Positions 8,048 to 18,270 are shown, numbered from the stretch's first letter. The stretch: DNA of 64,000 nucleotides from JABSQH01 sp965230015 (GCA_965230015.1 CBDDKF010000020.1:1-64000); one strand, 5' to 3'. Notes: a model not told the origin generated them from the letters alone. Translations and numbers: made by a program.

Positions 8048-10594
8048 CTACTCGGTGGCGATGGCGTCGAGCACGTCCATGTTCGAGGCCTTGTACGACG
8101 GGTACAGCGCAGCCAGCAGTCCAGCGATCACTCCGCCGATCAAGATGATCACGATGATCGTCGGGTTGAACGCCAACTGGCTGATGATGTCGTCGGGTAC
8201 TGCGAGCGACAGCACGACGCCGAGGAACGTGCCGAGCACGATGCCGATCACCGCGCCGAACGTCGACACGATCACCGCCTCCCAACGGATCGACCGCCGC
8301 GTCTGACGACGGTTCATGCCCACCGCACGCAGCAAGCCGATCTCCCGAGTGCGCTCGAACACGCCGAGCGCAAGGGTGATCGAGATGCCGAGCACGGCGA
8401 TGACGATCGCGAACGCGAGCAGCATGGTGATGATCACCAGCAGCTGGTTGATCTGCGCTTCCTGCGACTCGCGGAACTCGGCGTTGGTCTGCAGGTTGGC
8501 CTGCGGGAACTCCTCGATCGCTGCGGCGACCGCCACGTCGCCGGTCTCTGCGTCGACACCGTCGGCGAGTTTGCCGATGATGAAGAAGTCGCGGGCCGGA
8601 GCGTCGCTCACCGCTTCGAGCGTGTCGAGTGAGATGAGCCAGTTGCCGAATGTGGCGTCGTCGTAGATGCCCTCGACCGTGAGGGTCGAGGTGACCCCGT
8701 TCTGGTAGAGCACCTCGACTTCGGAGCCGACCTCGAGGTCGAGATCGCCTGCCGGGTCGGTGTGCACGAGCACGCCGTTCTCGCTCAGTCCGCCGATCGT
8801 TCCCTCTTGGAGGCCTGGGTCGACGAGCTCTTCGAAGGCGACTGCATCCACCGCGCCGAAGTTCTTCGTATCGCCGTCGACCTGGCCGCTGATGGCGCGC
8901 ACGGGTGTGACCGCCGAGAGCTCGGGTACTTCGGCCAGCGTTTCAGCGACCACTGGCGACAGGCCTTGGAAGCTGTCGTCGGTGACGATGTAGTCGGCGG
9001 TGATCGCGTTCTCGAGGGTGTCGACGAACGTTGTCCGCAGCGAACTCGCGAACACCGCGGCCGCGCTGACCAGCGACACCCCGATCATCAGGGCCGCAGC
9101 GCTCGACGAAGTGCGCCTCGGCGCGCGGGCCACGTTCTCCCGGGCGAGTGCGCCGGGCACCTTGAACAGCTTCTCGATCGGCCAGCCGAGGAACCGCGTG
9201 ACCGGGCGAGCGATGGTCGACGACACGCTGGCGACGCCGACGAACAGCAGGAGTCCACCGCCGCCAGCGAAGAAGATCAGCCCTTGCGTGCCGCCCGGCT
9301 GGGCGAACATGCCGACGAGGAACATCACGAGGCCCAGCGTGGTGAGCACGATGCCGCCGATCATTCGGCGACGGCCGAGTGCACCGAAGCCAAGCTCGGG
9401 GCGCATGGCGGCAACCGGTGGGATGCGCGCCGCACGACGTGATGGCACCAGCACCGACAGCATCGTGATGCCGACGCCGACGAGGAAGGCGATGATCACT
9501 GTGCGCGGCTGGATGATCGTGGCCGACGACGGGAATCCGGCACCGGCCGCGTTGAACGCAGCGATCAGCAAGCGGGCGACCGCGAGGCCGCCGAACACGC
9601 CGAGGATCGTGGCGACGATGCCCAAGATGAGGGCTTCGCCGACGATCATCCGCCGGACCTGTCGGCCAGACGCACCTACGGCGCGCATCAACGCAAGCTC
9701 GCGCAGGCGCTGACCAATCGTGATCTGGAACACGTTGTTGATGATGAAGCCCGACACGAACGTGGTGATGAAGGCGAAGATCAGCAAGCCGTTGCCGAAC
9801 AGGTCGACGAACTCGTTGACTCCCTCGGCCGATTCCTCGGCGACCTGCTCACCGGTGATCACCTCGACGGTGTTGGTGAGCGCAGACTCGAGCTCGGCCT
9901 CTACAGCCGCTACATCAGCACCCTCGGCAACACTGATGTCGATGGTGTCGACTTTGCCGTCGGCGCCGAAGCGGTCGAGCGCGGTTTCGAGGTCGAGCGC
10001 CACCAGCGCGGCGCCACCGAAGCTGTCGGTGTCGCCGAGGCCGATCGTGGCGGTGACGGTGCCGGTGTGTTGGCCGGTGTCGGTGAGGTAGGTGATTTCG
10101 TCGCCGACCGAGATGCGTTCGCGGTCGGCGGTGGCCTTGTCGATGGCCACTTCGTCGGCTCCGTTCGGGGCGACGCCTTCCTTGATCGTCACCCCCTGGA
10201 CCGAGTCGTCGCCTTCCCACGACACACCCAGTGTGGGTCCGCCGGCTGGCGACACCGCCTCGCCCTCGTCGTTGATCAATTGGGCGTAGCGAGTGAGGGT
10301 CGGTTCGGCGATCTCGACGCCGTCGATGGCCCGTACGTCGTCGACGAGAGTGACATCGATTGGCTCGCGGGCGTCGTCGGTGTCGAACTCCTGGACGCTG
10401 CGCACTTGCAGGTCGACGTCTTCGGACAACTCGTCGAACAGGTCGGTGAATACGTCGCGCAGGCTGTCCGCAAGAACGAACGACCCGACGACAAAGGACA
10501 CGCCAGCGGTGATGGCCACCGCGATGGCGATCGTGCGCCCGAGCCGGGCGCGAATGCTGCGTCTGGCGAGCAGCGTGGTCGATCCGGCGCTCAC
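8048..10594 (-). CDS. MacB/FtsX-type ABC transporter permease
   Basis: 848 aa from GTG. Architecture: one N-terminal membrane helix (residues ~20-45), a large extracytoplasmic MacB periplasmic-core-like domain, an FtsX block of three helices (~265-400), further helices, a second extracytoplasmic region, and a C-terminal FtsX block (~720-840). The duplicated layout is typical of single-polypeptide actinobacterial exporters or lipoprotein/peptide-handling transporters. Its start lies 1 bp after the ATPase stop, so the two form one transporter. Substrate unknown. Confidence 0.92.
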   Translation of the reverse strand: MSAGSTTLLARRSIRARLGRTIAIAVAITAGVSFVVGSFVLADSLRDVFTDLFDELSEDVDLQVRSVQEFDTDDAREPIDVTLVDDVRAIDGVEIAEPTLTRYAQLINDEGEAVSPAGGPTLGVSWEGDDSVQGVTIKEGVAPNGADEVAIDKATADRERISVGDEITYLTDTGQHTGTVTATIGLGDTDSFGGAALVALDLETALDRFGADGKVDTIDISVAEGADVAAVEAELESALTNTVEVITGEQVAEESAEGVNEFVDLFGNGLLIFAFITTFVSGFIINNVFQITIGQRLRELALMRAVGASGRQVRRMIVGEALILGIVATILGVFGGLAVARLLIAAFNAAGAGFPSSATIIQPRTVIIAFLVGVGITMLSVLVPSRRAARIPPVAAMRPELGFGALGRRRMIGGIVLTTLGLVMFLVGMFAQPGGTQGLIFFAGGGGLLLFVGVASVSSTIARPVTRFLGWPIEKLFKVPGALARENVARAPRRTSSSAAALMIGVSLVSAAAVFASSLRTTFVDTLENAITADYIVTDDSFQGLSPVVAETLAEVPELSAVTPVRAISGQVDGDTKNFGAVDAVAFEELVDPGLQEGTIGGLSENGVLVHTDPAGDLDLEVGSEVEVLYQNGVTSTLTVEGIYDDATFGNWLISLDTLEAVSDAPARDFFIIGKLADGVDAETGDVAVAAAIEEFPQANLQTNAEFRESQEAQINQLLVIITMLLAFAIVIAVLGISITLALGVFERTREIGLLRAVGMNRRQTRRSIRWEAVIVSTFGAVIGIVLGTFLGVVLSLAVPDDIISQLAFNPTIIVIILIGGVIAGLLAALYPSYKASNMDVLDAIATE

Positions 10595-10595
10595 G

Positions 10596-11351
10596 TCAGA
10601 CTCCGTGCGCCTTCAGGTGGTCGAGCACCGCGTCGGCGGTCGGCTCGTTCATGTCGCCGGTGATCTTGCCGTCGCCGACGAACACGACTCGGTCGGAGTA
10701 CGACGCCGCGCCGGGGTCGTGGGTGACCATCACGATGGTCTGGCCGTATTCGCGCACGGCGCGGCGCATGAAGTCGAGAATCTCGGCGCCGGTCGTCGAG
10801 TCGAGGTTGCCGGTCGGTTCGTCGGCGAAGATGATCTGCGGCTGCGACGCGAGGGCGCGCGCGACTGCGACTCGCTGCTGCTGGCCGCCCGACAGTTCGC
10901 TCGGCCGGTGCTTGAGGCGATCGCCCAACCCGACGGTGGTGACCACGCGGTCGATCCACTCGGCGTTGCCGCTCTCGCCGCCGAGCATCATCGGCAGGCG
11001 GATGTTCTCTTCGGCGGTGAGCGTCGGGATCAGGTTGAACGCCTGGAAGATGAACCCGACCTTGGTGCGCCGCAGTTCGGTGAGCTCCTTGTCGTCGAGC
11101 GTCGACAGATACGTCTCGCCGATGTAGGTGGCGCCCGAGGTGAGCGTGTCGAGGCCGGCGAGGCAGTGCAGCAACGTCGACTTTCCGGAGCCCGACGGGC
11201 CCATGATGGCGGTGAACTTGCCCTGTTCGAACGACACCGTCACGTCGTCGAGGGCGCGCACCTGGGCGTCGCCGACGCCGTAGATCTTGGTGGCCTCGAC
11301 GGCGCCGGCGGCGGCGACCTGGGGCGGGGATGGCGGAGCGGGGGTACTCAT
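10596..11351 (-). CDS. MacB/LolD-type ABC transporter ATP-binding protein
   Basis: 251 aa. Walker A GPSGSGKST, Q-loop in FIFQAFNLIPTLTAEENI, signature LSGGQQQRVAVARAL, Walker B IIFADEPTGNLD and H-loop MVTHDP are all present. The FQxFNLIP and DEPTGNLD forms place it in the MacB/LolD group that partners FtsX permeases. The ATG at 11351 gives the usual family length; an in-frame ATG 12 codons upstream directly abuts an AAAGGAGG motif and is too close to it to be used efficiently. Confidence 0.93.
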   Translation of the reverse strand: MSTPAPPSPPQVAAAGAVEATKIYGVGDAQVRALDDVTVSFEQGKFTAIMGPSGSGKSTLLHCLAGLDTLTSGATYIGETYLSTLDDKELTELRRTKVGFIFQAFNLIPTLTAEENIRLPMMLGGESGNAEWIDRVVTTVGLGDRLKHRPSELSGGQQQRVAVARALASQPQIIFADEPTGNLDSTTGAEILDFMRRAVREYGQTIVMVTHDPGAASYSDRVVFVGDGKITGDMNEPTADAVLDHLKAHGV

Positions 11352-11429
11352 AGCCGCCGGTCTACTCCCCGCTCGTCGTGCCGCCATCCTCCTTTCGGCG
11401 GATTCGCTTCCCCCCACGGGAGGAACTTG

Positions 11430-12089
11430 TTACAGGTCGCCGGGGACGACGAGGCCGGATTCGTAGGCGGCGACGACGGCCTGCACCCGGTCGCGCGCGG
11501 CGAGCTTGGCGAGGATGTGGCCGACGTGGGTCTTGATCGTCGCCTCGCCGAGGATCAGCTCGGTGGCGATCTCGCTGTTGGTGTGGCCGCGAGCCATCAG
11601 GGTGAGCACCTCGCGCTCGCGTCCGGTGAGCTGATCGATCCCGGGGACTGCGTCGGGTTGGCCGGCCGGACGGCGGGCGATCTCGTCGAGCAACGCACGG
11701 GTCACCGCTGGCGCGAGTAACGCGTCGCCGCGATGCACGACGCGTATCGCGTCGAGCAGGTCGTCGGCGGGCGCGTCTTTCAACATGAACCCGCTCGCAC
11801 CCGCACGGATCGCGGCGTGGACGTAGTCGTCGAGGTCGTATGTGGTCAGCATCATCACCCGCGCGGTGTTGCTGCTGGCGCAGATCGCGGCGCACGCCTC
11901 GATGCCGTCCATGCGCGGCATGCGCACATCCATCAGCACCACGTGCGGCGTCGCCCGCTCGACCAGATCGACCGCCTCGGCGCCATCACCTGCCTCGCCG
12001 ACGACGGTGAAGTCGGACTCCGACTCGAGAATCATCCGAAATCCGGCGCGCACCATCTGCTGGTCGTCGACCAGCATCACCCTGATCAC
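11430..12089 (-). CDS. NarL/LuxR-family response regulator
   Basis: 219 aa from a GTG that overlaps the kinase stop (GTGA). Receiver domain: VMLVDDQQMVRAGF, phospho-acceptor Asp in HVVLMDVRMPRMDG, LTTYDLDDYV and the conserved Lys in GFMLKD. Output domain: LuxR HTH near residues 150-210 (LTGREREVLTLMARGHTNSEIA). It is co-transcribed with its sensor and lies upstream of the ABC exporter genes, which it probably controls. Confidence 0.93.
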   Translation of the reverse strand: MIRVMLVDDQQMVRAGFRMILESESDFTVVGEAGDGAEAVDLVERATPHVVLMDVRMPRMDGIEACAAICASSNTARVMMLTTYDLDDYVHAAIRAGASGFMLKDAPADDLLDAIRVVHRGDALLAPAVTRALLDEIARRPAGQPDAVPGIDQLTGREREVLTLMARGHTNSEIATELILGEATIKTHVGHILAKLAARDRVQAVVAAYESGLVVPGDL

Positions 12090-13378
12090 CCGACGTGCTC
12101 CGAAGCTGGATCGCCGACGCTCGCTGCCAACGTCGGTTGGTCGTCGGGGTCGGTGTGTGCACCGTGGGTAACCGCCGTGATCCCGAGCGGCAAACGTCCG
12201 CGAACTCGCCATCCGCCACCCGGTCGCGGGCCAGCTTCGACGGTGCCGCCGCTCGCCGCCACGCGTTCGCGCATGCCCGAGAGCCCGAAGCCGGGCTCAC
12301 TCGTGTCGGCGGCGGCGCCTCGACCATCGTCGGTGACGTCGATCACGAGTTCGCCGAGCTCCGATGCGATGCGGATGTGCACTGCTGCGTCGGGGCCGGC
12401 GTGACGCCGAGTGTTGGTCAACGCCTCCTGCACCAGTCGATAGGCCGTGAGCGAGGTGCTCGCCGGGAGTTCCTCGACGCGCACGTCGTCGTCGATATCG
12501 ACCTCGATGGTCAAGTCGTCGGGCGTGGTGAGATTGGCGAGTTGTTCGAGACTCGGTTGAGGGACCCGCCGAGTCGCGGCGATGTCGGCGCCGCGATCGT
12601 CGCCGGTACGCAGCACCCCGAGAATGCTGCGCAGCTCGCGCATCGCCTCGCGGCCGGTCGACTCGATGGCGTCCAACGCCTGCTCGGCCTTCTCTGGCGA
12701 AGTGCGCACATTGCGCCTCGCGCCCGCTGCCTGGATGACGATCACGCTCACCGAATGGGCGACCACGTCGTGGAGATCACGGGCGATGCGCGTGCGCTCT
12801 GCCAGCACCTGTTGTTCGGCGAGCAGATCCTTCTCGCGTTCGGCCCGCTCGGCTCGCTCGGCGAGCTGGGCGATGTTCTCTCGACGGCGGCGCAGGTTGT
12901 CGCCGACGACGTAGGTGGTGACCAACACGATCGTCGTCGATACGAACTGATCGATGAGGTCGAGTTGGTCGATCCAGCCCGACACGAACAGGGCGAGGAT
13001 GATCACCACGATCGCGGCGACCGTGCGTGTGCGTTGCGGCCCGGTGGAGTGCGCTCCGATCGAGTAGATCGCAACGATCGAGCCGAGGAACGCAGGCCCG
13101 CCGATCCCGAGGAAGAGGGCTAACGCTTCGGCGGCGACGATCAACAAGCCGCTGCGGAGCGGGGCGGTGCGGCGCCAGTAGAGCGGCACGGTCCCGCACA
13201 GCACGATGAGCGTTGTCCACCACGTGGGGTCGAGTTCTTCGCGGCCGTCGACGGTGACGGCGCCGCTGAGGTGCGTGGAGAGTGCAAGCGCCGTGAAGAG
13301 GGCGGCCACAGCGCCGTCGGCCAGGCGCGGATGGCGCCGAAACCACTCGACCGGGTTGGCCGCACGAAGTGCCTGCAC
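12086..13378 (-). CDS. Two-component sensor histidine kinase (HisKA_3 type)
   Basis: About 430 aa. Several N-terminal hydrophobic segments are followed by a coiled linker, the HisKA_3 dimerisation box RIARDLHDVVAHSVSV with the phospho-accepting His, and an HATPase domain with DVTDDGRG and GFGLSGMRERV. The GTG at 13378 is chosen because longer versions in this frame would run into the divergent cyclase gene that begins at 13452; 73 bp separate the two. The ligand is unknown, and the short loops suggest sensing within the membrane. Confidence 0.88.
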   Translation of the reverse strand: MQALRAANPVEWFRRHPRLADGAVAALFTALALSTHLSGAVTVDGREELDPTWWTTLIVLCGTVPLYWRRTAPLRSGLLIVAAEALALFLGIGGPAFLGSIVAIYSIGAHSTGPQRTRTVAAIVVIILALFVSGWIDQLDLIDQFVSTTIVLVTTYVVGDNLRRRRENIAQLAERAERAEREKDLLAEQQVLAERTRIARDLHDVVAHSVSVIVIQAAGARRNVRTSPEKAEQALDAIESTGREAMRELRSILGVLRTGDDRGADIAATRRVPQPSLEQLANLTTPDDLTIEVDIDDDVRVEELPASTSLTAYRLVQEALTNTRRHAGPDAAVHIRIASELGELVIDVTDDGRGAAADTSEPGFGLSGMRERVAASGGTVEAGPRPGGGWRVRGRLPLGITAVTHGAHTDPDDQPTLAASVGDPASEHVG

Positions 13379-13451
13379 GACGATGACGCTAGCGAGCCGG
13401 TCGCGAACCCTGGTCCGCCTATGGGTGGATGTGGCATACGATCCAGGGTTG

Positions 13452-16400
13452 ATGGCGAACTGCGCGTCGTGTGGACGCGAACTCCCTGAGGGCGCCCGCT
13501 TCTGTCCGTTCTGCGGCCAGCAGGTGGTTGCGGCGGCGAGTGAGGAGCGGCGGGTCGTCACGGTCGTGTTTGCCGACATCGTTGGCTATACCGCCCTGTC
13601 CGAACAGCTCGACCCCGAACGTGTCAAGCGGTTGATCGACGGCGCGTTCGAGCGGCTCATCGCCGACATCGAGTCGTTCGGCGGACGGATCGACAAGGTG
13701 CTCGGTGACGGGATTCTGGCGCTGTTCGGCGCACCGGTGGCCCACGAAGACGACGCCGATCGCGCCATCTGGGCAGCGATCCAAATGCACGAGTCGTTGG
13801 CGCGGTACGTCGACGAGAACGACGACATCGACCGGCCGCTCCAGCTGCGCGTGGGCATCAACACCGGCGAGGTCCTGTTCGGCGCGGTGTCGGGTACCAC
13901 CGAGTCGACCGCGATGGGCGACGTCGTCAACGTGGCGTCGCGCCTCCAGACGATGGCCGATCCCGGCGACATTCTCCTCGGCGACGAGACCGCCGCACTG
14001 GTCTCCGACGACATCGTCCGCGAGCTCGTCGACGACTTGCACCCAGAGGTCACCGTCCGTGGACGCGAACAGCGGTTGCGCGTGTGGCGCGTGATTGGCC
14101 GTCAGCGGCGAGCACCCGAGAGCTTTGGCCGGTTCCGGTTGCCGTTCGTGGGAAGGTCGACCCAGCTCGAACTGATGACGTCGATTATGGGCATGGTGGC
14201 CAACGGGCGCAGTGCGATCGTTGCCGTCAGCGGCGAAGCCGGGTCGGGCAAGTCGCGCCTCGTCGCCGAGGCGCTCGAGGCGTTCCCCAGCCGGCAGGTC
14301 GTCGTGTTCGCCGGGGTCTGTGCGCCATTTGGTGACACCAACGTGTGGGCGCCGATCGCCAGCGCGCTCTTCCGGCGCCTCGACTTCGATCCCAGTGTGC
14401 CGTCGACCACCCTGCGCACGGTGGTGCGCGAACGAGCGCTCGAGCTGTACGACTTCGTCGCCGACGACCCGGCACTTGATCGATTCGTCGAAGGCGTGTC
14501 GCATCTGCTCGGGCATCCGAGCGAGCTCGACCGTGTGCCGCCGGTGCAGGCCCGCGAGACGTTGTTCGCAATGATCGTCGAGGGGCTCCGCCGTCGGAGT
14601 CGCACCGGGCCGGTCGTGCTGTGGATCGACGACCTGCAGTGGGCCGACACACTGCTGATCGACTTGCTGCACCGCATTGCCCGGTCGCTGATCGATCGCC
14701 CGGTGTTGATCGTCACCGCACAGCGTGACGACGTAGAGCTCGACTGGCCGCCAGGCAACGACCTCCCGATCACCGTGCGCATGCCCTTGGAGCCGCTCGA
14801 ACGCGACGAGGCCGCGGCGTTGGTCGAGGCTGCGTTCGGCGCCGACGTCGATCGCGGGTTGGCCGAGCGGCTGTACGAACGCAGCGGTGGCAACCCGCTA
14901 TTTCTCACCGAACTGACCGAGCTCGCCCAGGAGCACCCCGAGAGTTCCGACCTGCCCGGCACGCTCCGGGCGTTGATCGCCGCTCGGCTCGACCGCCTGC
15001 CGCCCACACAGAGGGCGATCGTCGACAACGCCGCCGTACTCGGAACGACCGGCCCCGTGTATGCGCTGGCGGAGTTCGCCGAAGAGATGCGCCAACCGTT
15101 CACCTACGACGAGGTCGACGCCCTGGTGGCCGACGGTGTGTTCGAGGTCAGCCTGGGCTGGTGGCGTTTCCGCAGCGACGTCGTGCGTGAAGTGGCCTAT
15201 CAAACGCTCACCAAACAGGTCCGTGCTCAGCGCCACGCCGGGACGGCCACCGTGATGTTGGCGCACGAGAGCACGGGCATCGACGAAATCGCCTATCACG
15301 CGGCGAGCGCTGCGGAGTTGGTCGCCGAGATCGGCCCGGTGCCGGGCGTCCTGCCGACCATCGCCGAACAGGCGGCGCAGTTGTTGCGCGATGCGGCTCG
15401 TCGCTCGCTCGATGTCGGCGCGTTTCATCAAGCGGAGCGCCAAGCGACGCGCGCGCTCGAGCTGGGCATCGACGACCCCGATCTCCGCCGTCACGTGTTG
15501 TTGCTGCGCGGCGAAGCGCGTCGCGAGCGGCGGATGGCCGGGCTTGCCCGTGCCGACGGCGACGACGTGCTGGCCGACGCAATCGAAGCGGGCGACACCG
15601 CCGCCGAGGCCGGCGCGCGTCGTTTGCTCGGCGTGCTCGACCAACGCGATGGCGACCTCGATGCGGCCAGGTTCCAACTCGGACGCAGCGTCGAGCTGTT
15701 TCGCGAGCTCGGCGACGACATCGAGACTGCCGCCAGCCTGCGCGATCGAGGATTCGCCGAGATCTTCGGCGGCTCGCTGAGTGACGCCGAGTGGTTGCTC
15801 GGCGAGTCCGAGGCCCTGTCGGAGCAACTCGACGATCGACGCGGCCGTGCCTGGGTGCGTCAGCACCAAGCGTGGGTGGCGTTCTTGTCGGGAGACACCG
15901 AGCTTGCCGAAGAACGGTTGAATCTGGCGCGGGAGGAGTTCGCCGATCTCGGCGATCGGCAAGGCAGCGGGTGGGCCAACGGCCTGCTCGCCTACGTCCG
16001 CTTCTTCCAACGCGACTTCCCGGAGGCCGAACGGTTGGCCAACGAGGTGCGGGCTACCGCCGCCGAGCTCGGCGACCGCTGGGCGCCGGCGATGATGGAT
16101 TCACTGATCGCGTCCATCCGCTTGTGGTCAGGACGTTTCAGCGATGCCGAAGAACTCAGCCGCCGCGCCTCGGTCGGTTTCGAGGAACTCGGCGACCGGT
16201 TCGGGATGGTGCAGGCGCTGGCGCCGCGCTTGCGGGCGCTCGTCGCTCTCGGTCGGACGCACGAAGCCGAGCGCACGCTCGAAGAGGTGATGACGTTCGG
16301 CGAGTCGTTCGGCAACCTCAGCTATCCGTGGATGGCCGCAGCCGGTGCATCGGTGCACATGGGGCTGGGCGAGCGCGCCGTAACGGTCGGGGAGGAGTCG

Positions 16401-16907
16401 TTGGCTCGAGTGTTGGCGATGGGCGCGGAAGGCTCGGAGAACCGAATCACCTTGGCGCTCGCACGGTGTCAGGTGGGCGAACCCGACATCGCGCTGGCCA
16501 TCTTGCTCGACGTGCGTAACGCGTCGCCCTACGCGCAGGCCGTGCAGGCGCTCGCCAGCTCGATGACCGGGGACGGAGGCACCGCGTGCGAGCTCGCCGA
16601 TGCGGTGGTCGCCGATGAGGGCTCGTCGTATCTCGATCGTGTGATCGCCGACGTGGCCGCGGCGGCCGCTGATGCTCGAGATGGGCGAGTCGACGCGGCC
16701 AACGACCGTCTCACTCGCGCCGGTCAAACCGCCCGCCGTGCCGGCGACGCCGTTGCTCGCGCGCTGGTGGCGGTCGCCTCGTCGACGTGGTTGGGCACCG
16801 GCACCGCCACCGACGTCGAACACCTGGGTTCGGGTTGGCGGCGCGTCGTCGACGATCTGGCAGCGATGGGGGCGCGGCCCGAGTTGGTCGATCAGCGGTC
16901 TCCGTGA
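13452..16907 (+). CDS. Class III adenylate cyclase fused to AAA ATPase and TPR region (zinc-ribbon N-terminus)
   Basis: 1151 aa. Residues ~3-24 form a zinc ribbon (CASCGRELPEG...CPFCG). The cyclase domain (~35-215) carries both metal-binding Asp residues (VFADIVGYT and KVLGDGILALFG), the substrate Lys, and NVASRL with the catalytic Asn and Arg, so it looks active. A STAND-like ATPase follows with Walker A GEAGSGKS near 262 and Walker B VVLWIDDLQWAD near 395. The remaining ~600 residues are helical TPR-like repeats. This fusion is common in actinobacteria as a signalling regulator, but its input is unknown. The stop overlaps the next start (GTGA). Confidence 0.92.
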   Translation: MANCASCGRELPEGARFCPFCGQQVVAAASEERRVVTVVFADIVGYTALSEQLDPERVKRLIDGAFERLIADIESFGGRIDKVLGDGILALFGAPVAHEDDADRAIWAAIQMHESLARYVDENDDIDRPLQLRVGINTGEVLFGAVSGTTESTAMGDVVNVASRLQTMADPGDILLGDETAALVSDDIVRELVDDLHPEVTVRGREQRLRVWRVIGRQRRAPESFGRFRLPFVGRSTQLELMTSIMGMVANGRSAIVAVSGEAGSGKSRLVAEALEAFPSRQVVVFAGVCAPFGDTNVWAPIASALFRRLDFDPSVPSTTLRTVVRERALELYDFVADDPALDRFVEGVSHLLGHPSELDRVPPVQARETLFAMIVEGLRRRSRTGPVVLWIDDLQWADTLLIDLLHRIARSLIDRPVLIVTAQRDDVELDWPPGNDLPITVRMPLEPLERDEAAALVEAAFGADVDRGLAERLYERSGGNPLFLTELTELAQEHPESSDLPGTLRALIAARLDRLPPTQRAIVDNAAVLGTTGPVYALAEFAEEMRQPFTYDEVDALVADGVFEVSLGWWRFRSDVVREVAYQTLTKQVRAQRHAGTATVMLAHESTGIDEIAYHAASAAELVAEIGPVPGVLPTIAEQAAQLLRDAARRSLDVGAFHQAERQATRALELGIDDPDLRRHVLLLRGEARRERRMAGLARADGDDVLADAIEAGDTAAEAGARRLLGVLDQRDGDLDAARFQLGRSVELFRELGDDIETAASLRDRGFAEIFGGSLSDAEWLLGESEALSEQLDDRRGRAWVRQHQAWVAFLSGDTELAEERLNLAREEFADLGDRQGSGWANGLLAYVRFFQRDFPEAERLANEVRATAAELGDRWAPAMMDSLIASIRLWSGRFSDAEELSRRASVGFEELGDRFGMVQALAPRLRALVALGRTHEAERTLEEVMTFGESFGNLSYPWMAAAGASVHMGLGERAVTVGEESLARVLAMGAEGSENRITLALARCQVGEPDIALAILLDVRNASPYAQAVQALASSMTGDGGTACELADAVVADEGSSYLDRVIADVAAAAADARDGRVDAANDRLTRAGQTARRAGDAVARALVAVASSTWLGTGTATDVEHLGSGWRRVVDDLAAMGARPELVDQRSP

Positions 16908-17413
16908 GCGAGGTCGACCGTCATCGCAGTGGGCTCATCGTCGGCCGGTTCGACCCGCCACATCTCGGGCACTCGTACATGATCGACTGGGCCGCGCAGC
17001 GCTGCGATCAACTGGTGGTGTACGTCAATGCGTCGGCCGAGCGTGATGCCGCCCCCGGCGAGCTCCGGGCGAGTTGGCTCGCCGAGCTGCATCCGAAGGT
17101 CGACGTGATCGAGGTGCGGCACTCGCTGCACACCGACTGGGACGACGAGGATCTGTGGGCCAAGTGGCTGGCGCTGTTTCGGGCGCAGTGGCCATACCGC
17201 GACGGACCGCTGGCGGACGGGCCCGACGCAATGTTCTCGTCGGATCCCTACATCGACGAACTGGCCCGCCGGCTCGACGCGGCGGCGGTGCTCGTCGACG
17301 CCGACCGGGTCAACGTGCCGATCAGCGCCACCGAGATCCGCGCCGCGCCGGGCGAGCATCTTCACCGTCTCGCCCCACCCGTACGCGCGTGGGTCGAGTC
17401 CGAGTGGCTCTGA
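16904..17413 (+). CDS. NadR/NMNAT-like nucleotidyltransferase
   Basis: 169 aa. GRFDPPHLGH is the (H/T)xGH nucleotide-binding motif, ISATEIR matches the C-terminal ISTxxxR motif, and VDADRV lies between. This is the adenylyltransferase fold of NadR and archaeal NMNAT; NMN adenylylation for NAD synthesis is likely but not certain. The GTG start overlaps the cyclase stop, so the two are translationally coupled. Confidence 0.82.
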   Translation: MSEVDRHRSGLIVGRFDPPHLGHSYMIDWAAQRCDQLVVYVNASAERDAAPGELRASWLAELHPKVDVIEVRHSLHTDWDDEDLWAKWLALFRAQWPYRDGPLADGPDAMFSSDPYIDELARRLDAAAVLVDADRVNVPISATEIRAAPGEHLHRLAPPVRAWVESEWL

Positions 17414-17432
17414 ACCGCTGCACCAAAATTCA

Positions 17433-17465
17433 GTAGAAATCCGGCGCGACGCGCCGGATTTCTAC
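17433..17465. terminator. Bidirectional intrinsic-type hairpin
   Basis: A perfect 15-bp stem (gtagaaatccggcgc paired with its complement) with a 3-nt gac loop lies between the convergent stops at 17413 and 17485. AT pairs at the base give short T-rich flanks on each strand. Confidence 0.85.
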
Positions 17466-17484
17466 AACAGAACGGACTGAACGG

Positions 17485-18120
17485 TCAGCGGTTCGGCTGC
17501 TTGGTCACCCGCAGGTAGGGCTTCACCGGCTCCCAGCCACCGGGGAACAGGTCGCGCGCCTCGTCGTCGGACAGCGCCGGAACGATGATCACGTTGTCGC
17601 CGTCGTTCCAGTTGGCTGGTGTGGCGACCTTGTGATCGGCGGTGAGCTGCAAGCTGTCGATCACCCGCAGGATCTCGTCGAAGTTGCGACCGGTCGAGGC
17701 CGGGTAGGTGATGGTCAGCTTGACCTTCTTGTCGGGGCCGATCACGAACACCGAACGCACGGTGAGGGTGTCGTTGGCGTTCTCGTGGATCATGTCGTAG
17801 AGGTCGGCGACCTTGCGCTCGGGGTCACCGATCATCGGGAAGTTGACCGCCTGACCCTGCGTCTCCTCGATGTCCTTCTCCCACTCGACGTGACTGTCGA
17901 CGGGGTCGACCGACAGGCCGATCACCTTCACGTTGCGCTTCTCGAACTCGGGCTTGATCTTGGCGACGTAGCCCAGTTCGGTGGTGCACACCGGGGTGAA
18001 GTCCTTGGGGTGGCTGAACAAGACGCCCCACGAGTCGCCGAGCCAGTCGTGGAAGTTGATCTCGCCCTGGGTGGTAGGGGCGGTGAAGTCGGGTGCGGTG
18101 TCGCCGAGACGGACGGCCAT
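17485..18120 (-). CDS. 1-Cys peroxiredoxin (Prx6 type)
   Basis: 211 aa. It reduces hydroperoxides with the peroxidatic Cys in HPKDFTPVCTTELG. The PVCTTE motif, the long C-terminal arm and the absence of a second conserved resolving Cys assign it to the Prx6 group. The protein begins MAVRLGDTAPDFTAPTTQG, typical of the family. It is preceded by a 150-bp region shared with the divergent PPOX-like gene. Confidence 0.93.
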   Translation of the reverse strand: MAVRLGDTAPDFTAPTTQGEINFHDWLGDSWGVLFSHPKDFTPVCTTELGYVAKIKPEFEKRNVKVIGLSVDPVDSHVEWEKDIEETQGQAVNFPMIGDPERKVADLYDMIHENANDTLTVRSVFVIGPDKKVKLTITYPASTGRNFDEILRVIDSLQLTADHKVATPANWNDGDNVIIVPALSDDEARDLFPGGWEPVKPYLRVTKQPNR

Positions 18121-18270
18121 GGTGATACTCCTCGTCGTGCTCTGGGTGTGATGCTCTGGTGTCGAGCTGGTTGGGGGACGTGCTGCGAACAGCGGCAGAC
18201 ACGCTAACGGCTATTTCCGACCAATGCGATCGGGAATTGCCGGGAGACGGCCGAGCACAGGCCAAGTAGC

